Positions 41,862 through 50,808 are shown, numbered from the stretch's first letter. The stretch is DNA of 64,000 nt from Amycolatopsis thailandensis (GCF_002234405.1 NZ_NMQT01000008.1:34973-98972), one strand, 5' to 3'. A program made the numbers and translations. Notes: a model not told the origin generated them from the letters alone.

Positions 41862-43079
41862 ATGAGAAAGACCGTTCGGACAGTGCTGGCCGCGGCCGCG
41901 CTGACCGCCGGGCTGGTCGCCACGACCGCCCCCGCCACCGCGGCCACCGCTCAAGGAACCCCTTACCTTCCGGGCGTTCTGCGCCCGTCGGTCTCGCAGG
42001 CGACGCAGGACGCGGCGCTCGCCAAGTACTACGACTTCTGGAAGAAGAACTTCCTGACCACCAAATGCGGAACAGGCACTTACGCGGTCAAGGCGCCGGA
42101 CGCCGACCACGCCTTCGTGGCCGAGGGTCAGGGCTACGGCATGACCATCGCGGCCATGATGGGCGACAAGGACTCCCAAGCCCGCACCATCTTCGACGGC
42201 ATCCTGAAGTTCGTGAAGGCGCACCCTTCGTCGATCGACAAGGACCTGCACGCCGCCGAGCAGAACGAGAGCTGCAAGAGCGTCAACGGCGTCGACTCGG
42301 CGACCGACGGTGACCTCGAGATCGCCTACGGCCTGCTCATCGCCGACAAGGTCTGGGGCAGCTCCGGTTCGGTGAACTACAAGTCCGAGGCGCTGCGGAT
42401 CATCAAGGCGATCAAGCGCAGCGAGGTCAACTCCAGCACCAAGTTCATGCGGCTCGCCGACTGGGCCGACGACAGCGAGTACACGAACAGCTCGCGCTCG
42501 TCCGACTGGATGCCGGGCCACCTGCGCGCGTTCGAAAAGGCCACCGGGGACTCGTTCTGGGGACAGGTCCGCACCCGGCAGGAGCAGGCCGTCACCCAGC
42601 TCCAGCAGAAGTACTCGCCGAAGACCGGGCTGATCCCGGACTTCGTCGTCAACACCAACTCCACGCCGAAGCCCGCTCCGGACGGCTTCCTCGAGGACCA
42701 CGACCCGCACTTCGCGTGGAACGCCTGCCGTGACCCGTGGCGGCTCGGCGTCGACGGCATCACCGTCTCCGGCAGTCCGGCGCAGGGCCAGGTGAAGAAG
42801 ATGAACACCTGGATCCAGCAGACGACCGGCGGCGACCCGGCCAAGATCACCACCGGCTACACGCTGGCGGGCGGCAAGCTCGCGGGCGAGACGGGCCAGC
42901 ACCCCTGCTTCACCGCGTCGTTCGCCATCGCGGCGATGAACGATTCCGGCAGCCAGGCCTGGCTGGACAAGCTGTGGACCAAGGTCACCACCTGGACGCC
43001 GAACGCCACCGACTACTACGGCACCGGCATCACCGTGCAGGTCCTGCTCATCCTGTCGGGGAACTACATCGCGGTCTGA
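41862..43079 (+). CDS. Secreted glycoside hydrolase family 8 (endoglucanase/chitosanase type)
   Basis: The 405-residue protein has a signal peptide (RTVLAAAALTAGLVATTAPATAA, cleavage near 29) and GH8 hallmarks: VAEGQGYGMTIAAMMGDK with general acid Glu88, DSATDGDLEIAYGLLIAD with the conserved Asp near 149, and DWMPGHLRAFEKATGD. GH8 enzymes invert the anomeric carbon and cut beta-1,4 bonds in cellulose, chitosan or mixed glucans; which one cannot be read here. ATG follows GGAGGAG. A palindrome upstream and a 24-bp hairpin downstream mark it as a single-gene unit. Confidence 0.85.
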   Translation: MRKTVRTVLAAAALTAGLVATTAPATAATAQGTPYLPGVLRPSVSQATQDAALAKYYDFWKKNFLTTKCGTGTYAVKAPDADHAFVAEGQGYGMTIAAMMGDKDSQARTIFDGILKFVKAHPSSIDKDLHAAEQNESCKSVNGVDSATDGDLEIAYGLLIADKVWGSSGSVNYKSEALRIIKAIKRSEVNSSTKFMRLADWADDSEYTNSSRSSDWMPGHLRAFEKATGDSFWGQVRTRQEQAVTQLQQKYSPKTGLIPDFVVNTNSTPKPAPDGFLEDHDPHFAWNACRDPWRLGVDGITVSGSPAQGQVKKMNTWIQQTTGGDPAKITTGYTLAGGKLAGETGQHPCFTASFAIAAMNDSGSQAWLDKLWTKVTTWTPNATDYYGTGITVQVLLILSGNYIAV

Positions 43080-43106
43080 CCCGGCGGCGACAGCCGCTCA
43101 TTGAAG

Positions 43107-43161
43107 TGTCATGAGGGGTCCCCATAGGACGAAAAATGTCCTATGGGGACCCCTCATGACA
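43107..43161. repeat. Perfect 24-bp hairpin, ATGAGGGGTCCCCAT family, copy 1
   Basis: Arms 43107-43130 and 43138-43161 are exact reverse complements with the 7-base loop GAAAAAT. It sits 28 bases after the GH8 stop. The same stem recurs at 47599-47653. Confidence 0.9.
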
Positions 43162-43178
43162 TCCACCGGACAGAATTT

Positions 43179-43211
43179 CAACTCACAGTTGACCTCTTCA
43201 ACAGCCAGTTG
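43179..43211. promoter_or_regulatory. Tandem CAAC-N5-GTTG boxes upstream of the ABC operon
   Basis: CAACTCACAGTTG (43179-43191) and CAACAGCCAGTTG (43199-43211) are two identical-spacing inverted repeats 20 bases apart, centre to centre, 40 bases before the binding-protein start. They fit cooperative binding by the regulator domain encoded at the operon's end. Confidence 0.65.
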
Positions 43212-43252
43212 TAGCGTCGGCGACCACCCAAGGCACCGTGGAGGTCCCCGTC

Positions 43253-44215
43253 ATGCCGTCGACGCCGCACACCCTGACCCGAACCTGGCGCTTGGCCGTG
43301 CTCACCGGCCTGGCCGCGCTCGTCACCGCGGCCTGCGGAGGCGGGCCCGACGGGGCAGGCGGCCAGGAACCCGCGGCGTCGGGGGCGCCCTCGGCGATCC
43401 CGGACACGACCGCGCTGATCGAGGCAGTCCAGAAGGACGCCGCCGTCACGCTGCCCGCGAAGTACGCGCAGGCCGGGATGCTGCACATGGCGTCGAACCT
43501 GCAGTCCGCGCCCAACAACTTCTACGCCGCCGACGGCAAGACCCCGATCGGCTACGAGGTCGACCTCGCCAAGGCCATCGGCAAGAAGCTGGGCGTCACC
43601 GTGCACCACCAGGACATGGCGTTCGGGTCGCTGATCACGAGCCTCCAGTCCGGCCGCGTCGACCTCACGATGGCCGCGATGAACGACACCAAGACCCGCC
43701 AGGCGCAGATCGACTTCGTCGACTACTTCTCCTCCGGCATCACGATCATGGTCCGCAAGGGCAATCCCGACCAGATCGCCGGCCCGGACACGTTGTGCGG
43801 CAAGAACGTCGCCGTCGTGCAGGGCACGAGCCACCAGAAGTTCGCGGAAGAGCAGAACGGAAAATGCGCGCAGGCCGGCAAGCCCGCGCTGACCGTCACC
43901 GCGACCGATTCCGACACCCAGAACCAGAACCAGCTCCGCACCGGCCGGGTCGCCGCCATCCTCAACGACCTGCCCAGTGCGGTCTACATCTCCCGCACCG
44001 CGGGCGAGGGCAAGTTCTTCGAGGTCGTCCCCGGTGAGCCGATCAACGGCGGACCGTACGGGATCGGCGTCAACAAGGAGAACAAGCCGCTCGCCGAGGC
44101 GATCCAGAAGGCGTTGCAGTCCCTGATCGCCGACGGCGGCTACGGCAAGATCCTGCAGGCCTGGGGCGTCGAGCAGGGCGCGGTCAAGGAGGCGAAGCTC
44201 AATGGCGGAAGTTGA
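43253..44215 (+). CDS. ABC amino-acid-type solute-binding lipoprotein
   Basis: The 320-residue protein has a lipoprotein signal (LAVLTGLAALVTAACGGG, lipid Cys near 28). A family 3 solute-binding domain contains NNFYAADGKTPIGYEVDLAKAIGKKLG, VDLTMAAMNDTKTRQAQIDFVDYFSSGITIMV and ALQSLIADGGYGKILQAWG, typical of polar amino acid importers. It delivers ligand to the permease at 44202. ATG at 43253 has GTGGAGG upstream. Confidence 0.85.
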   Translation: MPSTPHTLTRTWRLAVLTGLAALVTAACGGGPDGAGGQEPAASGAPSAIPDTTALIEAVQKDAAVTLPAKYAQAGMLHMASNLQSAPNNFYAADGKTPIGYEVDLAKAIGKKLGVTVHHQDMAFGSLITSLQSGRVDLTMAAMNDTKTRQAQIDFVDYFSSGITIMVRKGNPDQIAGPDTLCGKNVAVVQGTSHQKFAEEQNGKCAQAGKPALTVTATDSDTQNQNQLRTGRVAAILNDLPSAVYISRTAGEGKFFEVVPGEPINGGPYGIGVNKENKPLAEAIQKALQSLIADGGYGKILQAWGVEQGAVKEAKLNGGS

Positions 44216-45101
44216 GCCGCTGCCGATCGTCCGGCTGAAGCACTGGGGCCGCTGGGTCAGCGGCGTCGTCATCCTGGTGCTGCTGGCCCTGCTCGGGATC
44301 GCGCTCGGGAACGCGCAGATCCAGTGGGACTCGGTCCCGGAGTTCCTGTGGTACCGGGTGATGGCGGTCGGCCTGCTCAACACCGTGCTGCTCGCGGTGA
44401 TCGCACAGGGTTCGGCGATCGTCATCGGGATCGTGATCGCCCTGATGCGCCGCTCGGCGAATCCGGTGGCGCGCTGGTTCGCGGCGGGCTACATCTGGCT
44501 GTTCCGCGGGCTTCCGGTGCTGTTGCAGATCCTGATCTGGTACAACCTGGCGCTGGTCTTCGAATTCATCTCGATCCCGCTGCCGTTCGGCGGCCATCTG
44601 CTGCACGAGCAGACCAACGTGCTGATCACCGCGTTCACCGCCGCGCTGCTCGGCCTGGCGCTCAACGAAAGCGCGTACATGGCGGAGATCGTCCGCGCCG
44701 GGCTGAACAGTGTCGACAGTGGACAGACCGAGGCGGCGAAGTCGATCGGCATGTCGCCGGGCGCGACGCTGCGGCGGGTGGTGCTGCCGCAGGCGATGCG
44801 GGTGATCATCCCGCCGACCGGCAACGACTTCATCAACATGCTCAAAGGGACGTCGATGGCTTCGGTGATCGGCGTGACCGAACTGATCCACGCCGCCAAC
44901 AACATCTCGTCCAACAACCTGCTGGTGATGGAAACGCTGCTGGCGGCCGCCGTCTGGTACATGGTCGTGGTGACCGTCGCCGGGGTCGGACAGCATTATC
45001 TGGAGCGCGCCTTCGATTCCGAAGACCGGTCGCGAAGTCCGTTCTCCCGTGCCGCCAAGGCCTTGCGCACGGCGCCGCTGGTGAGGAGTGAACGTGGCTG
45101 A
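44202..45101 (+). CDS. ABC amino-acid-type permease
   Basis: The 299-residue protein has about five spans and the HisMQ-type family signature ([39 protein letters not shown]). The cytoplasmic EAA loop [32 protein letters not shown] docks the ATPase. It overlaps the binding-protein end by 14 bases and the ATPase start by 8. A single permease gene implies a homodimer. Confidence 0.85.
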   Translation: MAEVEPLPIVRLKHWGRWVSGVVILVLLALLGIALGNAQIQWDSVPEFLWYRVMAVGLLNTVLLAVIAQGSAIVIGIVIALMRRSANPVARWFAAGYIWLFRGLPVLLQILIWYNLALVFEFISIPLPFGGHLLHEQTNVLITAFTAALLGLALNESAYMAEIVRAGLNSVDSGQTEAAKSIGMSPGATLRRVVLPQAMRVIIPPTGNDFINMLKGTSMASVIGVTELIHAANNISSNNLLVMETLLAAAVWYMVVVTVAGVGQHYLERAFDSEDRSRSPFSRAAKALRTAPLVRSERG

Positions 45102-45861
45102 GGCACTGTTGAAGGCCGTCGGCGTCCGCAAGAGCTACGGGCACACCGAGGTGCTGAGCGGGATCGACCTCGAAGTCCACAAAGGACAGGTGGTCTGCCT
45201 GCTCGGCCCGTCCGGGGCGGGGAAGAGCACCTTCCTGCGCTGCGTCAACCACTTGGAGACGATCGACGCCGGCCAGGTGTGGGTCGACGGCGAGCCGATC
45301 GGTTTCCGGCTGCGGGGCGGCAAGCTGTACGAACTGAAGGAACGCGAGGTCGCCCGGCAGCGGCGCGACATCGGCATGGTGTTCCAGCGGTTCAACCTGT
45401 TCGGGCACCGGACGGCGTTGCAGAACGTCGTCGAAGGGCCCGTGCGGGTGCTCGGTGTCCCTGCCGACGAAGCCCGGGAACAGGCGCTCGAACTGCTCGA
45501 CAGGGTCGGTCTCGCGCACCGGGCCGACGCCTATCCGGCGCAGCTGTCCGGTGGGCAGCAGCAGCGGGTCGCGATCGCCCGGTCGCTCGCGATGAAACCG
45601 AAGCTGATGCTGTTCGACGAGCCGACGTCGGCGCTCGACCCGGAACTCGTGGGCGAGGTGCTGGCGGTGATGGGTACCTTGGCCGCGGAGGGGATGACGA
45701 TGGTCGTGGTGACGCACGAGATGGGGTTCGCGGCCGAGGCCGCGGACGAGGTGGTGTTCATGGCCGACGGCGCGATCGTCGAGACCGGCCCGCCGGGGGA
45801 GATCCTGAGCTCGCCGAAGCACGAGCGGACCAAGCAGTTCCTGGCGCGGGTCCTCGCATGA
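45094..45861 (+). CDS. ABC amino-acid-type ATPase
   Basis: In the 255-residue protein all nucleotide-binding motifs are present: Walker [11 protein letters not shown]-loop [10 protein letters not shown], signature LSGGQQQR, Walker [14 protein letters not shown] and switch His in [10 protein letters not shown]. It matches GlnQ/HisP-type ATPases. GTG at 45094 is chosen with GAGGAG at 6 bases; GTG at 45088 is in frame. The stop overlaps the next ATG (ATGA). Confidence 0.9.
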   Translation: MAEALLKAVGVRKSYGHTEVLSGIDLEVHKGQVVCLLGPSGAGKSTFLRCVNHLETIDAGQVWVDGEPIGFRLRGGKLYELKEREVARQRRDIGMVFQRFNLFGHRTALQNVVEGPVRVLGVPADEAREQALELLDRVGLAHRADAYPAQLSGGQQQRVAIARSLAMKPKLMLFDEPTSALDPELVGEVLAVMGTLAAEGMTMVVVTHEMGFAAEAADEVVFMADGAIVETGPPGEILSSPKHERTKQFLARVLA

Positions 45862-47585
45862 CCCGGATCTCCCCGCGGTACCTGCTGCAGTTCGACGAAC
45901 CGGCCGGGTACCTCGACTTCGCCCGGTTCGGCCCGCCGTCGCACGCCGTGCTCGACACGACGGCGAGCCTGCTCGACGCCTCGACCAAGGCCGGGCCGTC
46001 CACAGTGGACGACCTGATGCGGCAGGAGACCCGCGCCAAGGCCGCCGCCGCACGGCTTTCCGGTAGCGACACCGACCACACGGTGCTGCTGCCGCTCACC
46101 AGTCTCGGACTGTTCCAGGCCGCTTTCAACGCTCCCGGCGGTGAAGCGCTGGTGTCGGCCTCGGAGTTCCCGGCCAACACCTATCCGTGGGCGCGAGCGG
46201 AACAGGCGGGACGGCTGACCGTTCGGCGGCTGCCGCTCGGGAACGTCACGGCGGACGCGGTCAAAGCGGCCCTGACCCCGGAGACGTCGCTGGTCAGCGT
46301 GAGCGCTGTCGACTTCCGCACCGGGTATCGCGCCGATCTGGCCGCGATCCGCGATGTGGTGGAGGACAGGCTGCTCGTCGTCGACGGCATCCAGGGTTTC
46401 GGCGTGACCGAGGCGCCGTGGGAGGTCGCGGACGTGCTCGTCGTCGGCGGTCAGAAGTGGCTGCGGGCGGGCTGGGGCACCGGTTTCGCCGTGCTGTCCG
46501 ACCGCGCGCTGGAGAGGATGGAACCGATCCTGTCCGGCTGGACCGGCGCCCGTGACCCCGGCCTGTTCGACGACGAGATCCATCCGGCCGACGACACCGC
46601 GGCCGCGTGGTCGATCTCGAACCTGAGCCCGATCACGTCGGGCGCGTTCGCGGCGGCACTGGAACTGGTCGAGGAGGCGGGCGTCGCGGCCATCGCCGGG
46701 CGGATCGCCGAACGCGTCGGCGAACTCGAAGAAGCCGTGAAATCCCTGGGCGGCGAGGTGGTTTCGGCCGTCGAGCGCCGGGCCGGGATCCTCGCCTTCA
46801 CCTTGCCGGGGCACGTCGCCGAACAGGTGGGGACCGCGCTCGCGGACGCCGGGATCGCCGCGACCGTGCGGCCGGAACACGTCCGGCTGTCCCCGCACGC
46901 GTCGACACCGGCGAGCGCGGCGGAACAGGTGCGCTCGGCGCTGGGTCGTTTGAAGAAGCCGGTTCGCGCCTTCGAGGCGCCCGTCGTCGCGTCGGCGGCG
47001 TCGGGGGACTTGCTCACGGCGCTCGTCCCGGCGGTGCACGCGCTCGCGGCGATGCTGGGGCCCGGCAACGAAGTCCTGCTGCACGATCTGAGCAGGCTGC
47101 CGGACTCGATCGTCGCCATCGCGGGTGACCTCACCGGCCGGACGGTCGGCGGGCCGATGACGGATCTGCTGCTGGGCCTGGTCCGTCGCGGAACCACACA
47201 GGACCTGACGAACTACGAGACCCACGGCCCCGACGGGCGCGCGATCCGCTCGTCGACCCTGTTCCTGCGGGACGCCGACGGGGTCGCGATCGGCTGCCTG
47301 TGCGTCAACCGGCTGACCGACGGCGCGCCGAGGGCGAACGGGCACGAACCCGAGACGTTCCCGCCGGACGTCGACAGCCTGCAACGGTTCCTGATCGGGC
47401 GCGCGGTGACGAAGGCCGGGATCCCGGTGGACCTGATGAAGAAGCGGCACAAGGCGGCCGTCGTCCGGGAACTGGACGAGGCGGGGTTCTTCCTCATCAA
47501 GGACTCGGTGGACCACCTCGCCGGGGAACTCGACGTCACGCGGTACACGATCTACAACTACCTGAACGAGATCCGGGGCACCTAG
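45858..47585 (+). CDS. Class V aminotransferase fused to YheO/DauR-type regulator
   Basis: In the 575-residue protein residues 1-360 are a fold-type I class V PLP enzyme: [18 protein letters not shown], cofactor Asp in [11 protein letters not shown], and Schiff-base Lys200 in [14 protein letters not shown]. Residues about 386-500 match the YheO-like PAS_6 domain ([34 protein letters not shown]). About 520-572 is the DauR-type helix-turn-helix ([36 protein letters not shown]). DauR regulates D-arginine use, so this protein may both metabolise and sense the transported amino acid. Its ATG overlaps the ATPase stop. MocR proteins are the nearest analogy, but they use a different fold order and helix-turn-helix. 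Confidence 0.85.
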   Translation: MTRISPRYLLQFDEPAGYLDFARFGPPSHAVLDTTASLLDASTKAGPSTVDDLMRQETRAKAAAARLSGSDTDHTVLLPLTSLGLFQAAFNAPGGEALVSASEFPANTYPWARAEQAGRLTVRRLPLGNVTADAVKAALTPETSLVSVSAVDFRTGYRADLAAIRDVVEDRLLVVDGIQGFGVTEAPWEVADVLVVGGQKWLRAGWGTGFAVLSDRALERMEPILSGWTGARDPGLFDDEIHPADDTAAAWSISNLSPITSGAFAAALELVEEAGVAAIAGRIAERVGELEEAVKSLGGEVVSAVERRAGILAFTLPGHVAEQVGTALADAGIAATVRPEHVRLSPHASTPASAAEQVRSALGRLKKPVRAFEAPVVASAASGDLLTALVPAVHALAAMLGPGNEVLLHDLSRLPDSIVAIAGDLTGRTVGGPMTDLLLGLVRRGTTQDLTNYETHGPDGRAIRSSTLFLRDADGVAIGCLCVNRLTDGAPRANGHEPETFPPDVDSLQRFLIGRAVTKAGIPVDLMKKRHKAAVVRELDEAGFFLIKDSVDHLAGELDVTRYTIYNYLNEIRGT

Positions 47586-47598
47586 CGGGGCGCGCGCG

Positions 47599-47653
47599 TG
47601 TCATGAGGGGTCCCCATCGGACACTTTTCGTCCCATGGGGACCCCTCATGACA
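47599..47653. repeat. 24-bp hairpin, ATGAGGGGTCCCCAT family, copy 2
   Basis: The arms (47599-47622 and 47630-47653) carry the same stem as 43107-43161, with one C-C mismatch where copy 1 has an A-T pair, and a different 7-base loop (ACTTTTC). It lies between convergent genes, 13 bases after the fusion gene and 6 before the glycosyltransferase stop. Confidence 0.9.
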
Positions 47654-47659
47654 TCACCG

Positions 47660-48829
47660 CTACGCGAGGAAGGACTCCACGGCATCGGCCGCCCGCTCGA
47701 TCCCGCCGTTCCCCCGGGTCTCGGCCCGCACCTCGGCGAGCCGCGCCGCCACCGAAGGCGACCCGGCCACCCGCTCGACAGCGGCCCGCAACGTCGAGGC
47801 CGTCACCTCGGAGGCCGCGAGTTCCTCACCGACGCCCAGTTCCGCGAGCTTCGCCGCGTTGCCGAAGCCGTCGGTGGCCAGCGGGATCGCGACGGTCGGC
47901 ACGCCGTACCACAGCGATTCCGTGCTGCCGCCCATGCCGGCGTGCGTGATGAACGCCGACGCGGCCTCCAGCACCGCGAGCTGCGGGACGAACGGCAGGA
48001 CCTCGATGTGCTCGGGCAGCGGCCCGAGTTCGGCGACGTCGGTCTGCCCGATCGAGATGACCACGTGCCAGTCCGAGTCGCGGAACCCGTCCACGCACGC
48101 GCGGAACAGGTCGAGCTGGTCGGTGAACGCCGTGCCGAGCGACATCAGCAGGACCTTCTTGCCGTTCGCGGGCGGGGTCCAGCTCCGGTCGGCGAGACGT
48201 TCCGGGTCCAGCGCCGGGCCGACGAACCGGACCGACGGCGGCACCCGCTCGACGTTGGGCTGCATCGCCCTCGGCAGCAGCGCGAGCACCTGCTCCGGGT
48301 GGGAGATCCAGTCCCAGGCGTCGGCCTCGATCCCGTTCTCGTTCAGCCACCGGGTGAAAGTGGCGAAGTAGTCCTTTCCGGTCGGCGAAGACCGGATCGA
48401 GGTCAGGATCTCCGCCATGTCCTCTTCGTAGCCGTCCCAAGCGACATACGTCGGGGAGAGCTGCACCGCCGGAACGCCGTAGCGCCTGGCGAGAAGAGGC
48501 GCCGGGAGCCCGCCGATGTCGTACAGCAGCAGGTCCGGGCGGTTGTCGTCGTAGAACTCTGTCAGCACCGGCATCGCCTGGATGCCTTCGTCGAGGAAGA
48601 CCCGCATCTGCGACGCCGGGTCCTCCGGCCACGCCGACTGGTCGCCGAGCGGGAGGATCGAAGGATGCGAGACGATCTCGGCCCCGGTCGGTTCGATCAA
48701 CCCGGTGAGCGGCTCGCCCACGACGTAGCTGACGCGGTGCCCGCGAGCGACCAGCTCACGGATGATCGCCAGCGAAGGGTAGATGTGACTCGGGGCGGTG
48801 CAGCCGATCATCCCGATGTGCTTCTGCAT
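47660..48829 (-). CDS. Macrolide-type UDP-glycosyltransferase (MGT family)
   Basis: The 389-residue GT-B fold protein starts with IGMIGCTAPSHIYPSLAIIRELVARGHRVSYVVG. It has the nucleotide-sugar motif PFVPQLAVLEAASAFITHAGMGGSTESLWYGVPTVAIPLATDGFGN, close to OleD and Mgt macrolide glucosyltransferases. Those enzymes inactivate macrolides by adding glucose to the desosamine 2'-OH using UDP-glucose, often as self-resistance. ATG at 48829 is preceded by GGACAGGAC. Upstream on the same strand lie a stable hairpin and a ten-residue leader ORF, so macrolide-induced control is suspected. The family also includes enzymes for other aglycones. Confidence 0.85.
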   Translation of the reverse strand: MQKHIGMIGCTAPSHIYPSLAIIRELVARGHRVSYVVGEPLTGLIEPTGAEIVSHPSILPLGDQSAWPEDPASQMRVFLDEGIQAMPVLTEFYDDNRPDLLLYDIGGLPAPLLARRYGVPAVQLSPTYVAWDGYEEDMAEILTSIRSSPTGKDYFATFTRWLNENGIEADAWDWISHPEQVLALLPRAMQPNVERVPPSVRFVGPALDPERLADRSWTPPANGKKVLLMSLGTAFTDQLDLFRACVDGFRDSDWHVVISIGQTDVAELGPLPEHIEVLPFVPQLAVLEAASAFITHAGMGGSTESLWYGVPTVAIPLATDGFGNAAKLAELGVGEELAASEVTASTLRAAVERVAGSPSVAARLAEVRAETRGNGGIERAADAVESFLA

Positions 48830-48861
48830 GATGTCCTGTCCGGATCCGTCAAGGGACGTCA

Positions 48862-48917
48862 GACGGCGCGCAGAAAGGGGGCCACCCGATCGCGGGCGGC
48901 CCTGCGGTCACGCCGTC
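48862..48917 (-). promoter_or_regulatory. Stable stem-loop between leader ORF and glycosyltransferase
   Basis: Nested pairing, read on the plus strand: GACGGCG/CGCCGTC (48862-48868 with 48911-48917), CGCAG/CTGCG, GGGCC/GGCCC and CCCG/CGGG around ATCG. It begins directly at the leader stop codon. The leader end CACCGCC could alternatively pair with GGCGTG in the 5' arm of the transcript. This is the arrangement of an attenuator. Confidence 0.65.
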
Positions 48918-48950
48918 TCAGGCGGTGCGGATGCGCACGTAGTAGATCAT
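48918..48950 (-). CDS. Candidate leader peptide MIYYVRIRTA (leaderless)
   Basis: This ten-codon ORF ends at the base of the stem-loop. It has no ribosome site, but its ATG begins 8 bases after a TACGAT -10 box, so the transcript would start at or near the AUG and be translated as a leaderless mRNA, which is common in actinomycetes. Residues 6-8, Arg-Ile-Arg, form the +x+ motif at which macrolide-bound ribosomes stall. ErmDL (MTHSMRLR...) has Arg-Leu-Arg at the same positions. It lies upstream of a macrolide-type glycosyltransferase. Such a short ORF could arise by chance, so this is a hypothesis. Confidence 0.5.
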   Translation of the reverse strand: MIYYVRIRTA

Positions 48951-48957
48951 GATCGAG

Positions 48958-48986
48958 ATCGTAACCGACGGCATCCGGCCTCCCAA
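48958..48986 (-). promoter_or_regulatory. Promoter candidate for leader peptide and glycosyltransferase
   Basis: TTGGGA (48986-48981) and TACGAT (48963-48958) are 17 bases apart on the minus strand. Expected initiation falls on the leader ATG. Confidence 0.55.
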
Positions 48987-49119
48987 CCGATTAACCGGTT
49001 GCCCGGTTTGCCGCGATCGGGACCCGCCGTTGGTAGGGATCTTCGCGGGAAGGCTTTCGCAGGTCACGCACGTGGATAGGGTTTCGGGGCTTTCACCTTT
49101 GGAGGGAAAGGGAAAAACC

Positions 49120-50664
49120 TTGAGACGTGTTCTCAGCACCGCGCTGGCCTTGGCCACGCTCGCCTCGGTCGCGGTGACAGCGCCCGCCGGCGCGGCCGAA
49201 GCGGCGCAACCCGCCGAGACGATCACCTGGGGAGCGTGCACCGACCCGACGTTGATCAACGCCGGCGCCGAATGCGGCTACCTGTCGGTCCCGCTGGACT
49301 ACTCGCGGCCACGCGGCGAGAAGATCCAGCTCGCGCTCAGCCGCGTCAAGCACAAGACGCCCGAAGCCCAGTACCAGGGCGTCATGCTCACGAACCCGGG
49401 CGGTCCCGGCGGTTCCGGGCTGCTGCTCGCGACCCGCGGGACGCGCGTGCCGAACCACGCGGGCGACGCCTACGACTGGGTCGGTTTCGACCCGCGCGGT
49501 GTCGGTTCCAGCAAGCCCGCGCTCTCGTGCATCCCGAACTACATGGACTACAACCGGCCGGGCTACGTGCCGAAGACGCGGGAGCTGGAGAAGACCTGGC
49601 TTCAGCGCTCGAAGTCCTACGCCGACGCGTGCGCGGAGAAGAACAGCCGCGCGCTGCTCGAGAACATCAAGACGACCGACACGGTCAAGGACATGGAGAG
49701 CATCCGCAAGGCGCTCGGCGCGGAGCAGCTGAACTTCTACGGGTACTCCTACGGCACCTATCTCGGCCAGGTCTACGGGACGCTGTTCCCGCAGCGCGTC
49801 CGCCGGATGGTCCTCGATTCCACTGTGGACCCCCGCAACGTCTGGTATCAGGCCAACCTGAACCAGGACCTCGCCTACGACGTCAACCTCAACATCTGGT
49901 TCGGCTGGGTCGCCTCGCACGACGACGTCTATCACCTCGGCAAGACGCAGGCCGCGGTGAAGCAGGTCTTCGACGAGCAGCTGAAGAAGCTGGCCGCGGT
50001 CCCGGCCGGTGGCTACGTCGGGCCGGACGAGTTCCTCGACGTCTTCCAGCAGGCCTCCTACTACCAGCTGCGCTGGACGCTGCTCGGTGACGCGCTCGCG
50101 AAGTTCGTCAACAAGGGCGACTGGCAGACGATGAAGGGGCTCTTCGAGAGCTTCGGTGGCCGCGGCGACGACAACAGTTACGCCGTCTACCTCGCCGTCC
50201 AGTGCACCGACGTCAAGTGGCCGCAGAGCTGGCAGCAGTGGAAGCACGACAACTGGCGGACCCATCAGAAGGCGCCGTACTACACGTGGCAGAACGCTTG
50301 GTACAACGGGCCTTGCCTGTACTGGCCCGCGAAGCCCGGCAAGCCGGTCAAGGTCGACGGCAAGAAGGTGCCGAGTGTGCTGATGATCGGCGAGACGCTC
50401 GACGCGGCGACGCCGTACGAAGGCAGCCTCGAAGTGCGTAGCCGTTTCCCTGGCGCTCGCCTGATCGGTGAGCCGGGCGGCACGAGCCACGCGATCACCC
50501 CGCGTGGCAACGCGTGTGTCGACAACCGGATCGCCGACTACCTGGCGACCGGGGCCCTTCCCGACCGCAAGCCGGGCCGGACGGCCGATGTCGAATGCGC
50601 GCCGCTGCCGCTTCCCGTACCCACCCCACCCGCGGCCGCCGCCCTCTCCCGGGTGCCCGCCTAG
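49120..50664 (+). CDS. Secreted S33 tripeptidyl aminopeptidase (alpha/beta hydrolase)
   Basis: The 514-residue protein has a signal peptide (LSTALALATLASVAVTAPAGAAEA). The alpha/beta hydrolase core has oxyanion segment NPGGPGGSG, nucleophile Ser in FYGYSYGTYLG, an acid near ETLDAATPYEG and His in GGTSHAITPRG. A C-terminal Cys-containing TAP domain (NACVDNRIADYLATGALP) completes the family. These proteases release N-terminal tripeptides outside the cell. TTG at 49120 follows GGAGGGAAAGGG. A 28-bp hairpin plus T-run starts one base after the stop. Confidence 0.85.
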   Translation: MRRVLSTALALATLASVAVTAPAGAAEAAQPAETITWGACTDPTLINAGAECGYLSVPLDYSRPRGEKIQLALSRVKHKTPEAQYQGVMLTNPGGPGGSGLLLATRGTRVPNHAGDAYDWVGFDPRGVGSSKPALSCIPNYMDYNRPGYVPKTRELEKTWLQRSKSYADACAEKNSRALLENIKTTDTVKDMESIRKALGAEQLNFYGYSYGTYLGQVYGTLFPQRVRRMVLDSTVDPRNVWYQANLNQDLAYDVNLNIWFGWVASHDDVYHLGKTQAAVKQVFDEQLKKLAAVPAGGYVGPDEFLDVFQQASYYQLRWTLLGDALAKFVNKGDWQTMKGLFESFGGRGDDNSYAVYLAVQCTDVKWPQSWQQWKHDNWRTHQKAPYYTWQNAWYNGPCLYWPAKPGKPVKVDGKKVPSVLMIGETLDAATPYEGSLEVRSRFPGARLIGEPGGTSHAITPRGNACVDNRIADYLATGALPDRKPGRTADVECAPLPLPVPTPPAAAALSRVPA

Positions 50665-50737
50665 CCCCCAAGTACATGAAGGCCCCCTTCCTTGCGCCTA
50701 GGTACAGGAAGGGGGCCTTCATGTACTTGGGGGTTTT
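50665..50737 (+). terminator. Perfect 28-bp hairpin terminator after the tripeptidyl aminopeptidase
   Basis: Arms 50665-50692 and 50706-50733 are exact reverse complements (core AAGTACATGAAGGCCCCCTT) with a 13-base loop, followed by TTTT at 50734-50737. It begins immediately after the stop codon. It belongs by style to the hairpin family seen elsewhere in the window. Confidence 0.9.
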
Positions 50738-50808
50738 CAGGGCAGGGGACTTTGTGTTACAAAGTGGAAGTGAGCTTTGTGGTTCAGAGTGCTCGAAGGG
50801 GGAGAGTC

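Noticed and set aside
43111..43180. Small proteins starting inside hairpins (MRGPHRT..., MKAPFL...)
   Set aside because: These frames follow from the palindromic words themselves, lack ribosome sites and run into neighbouring genes out of frame.
45531..47516. Long minus-strand open frame opposite the ABC ATPase and fusion gene
   Set aside because: Arg/Asp/Gln-rich low-information translation; the plus strand carries PLP-enzyme and ABC motifs.
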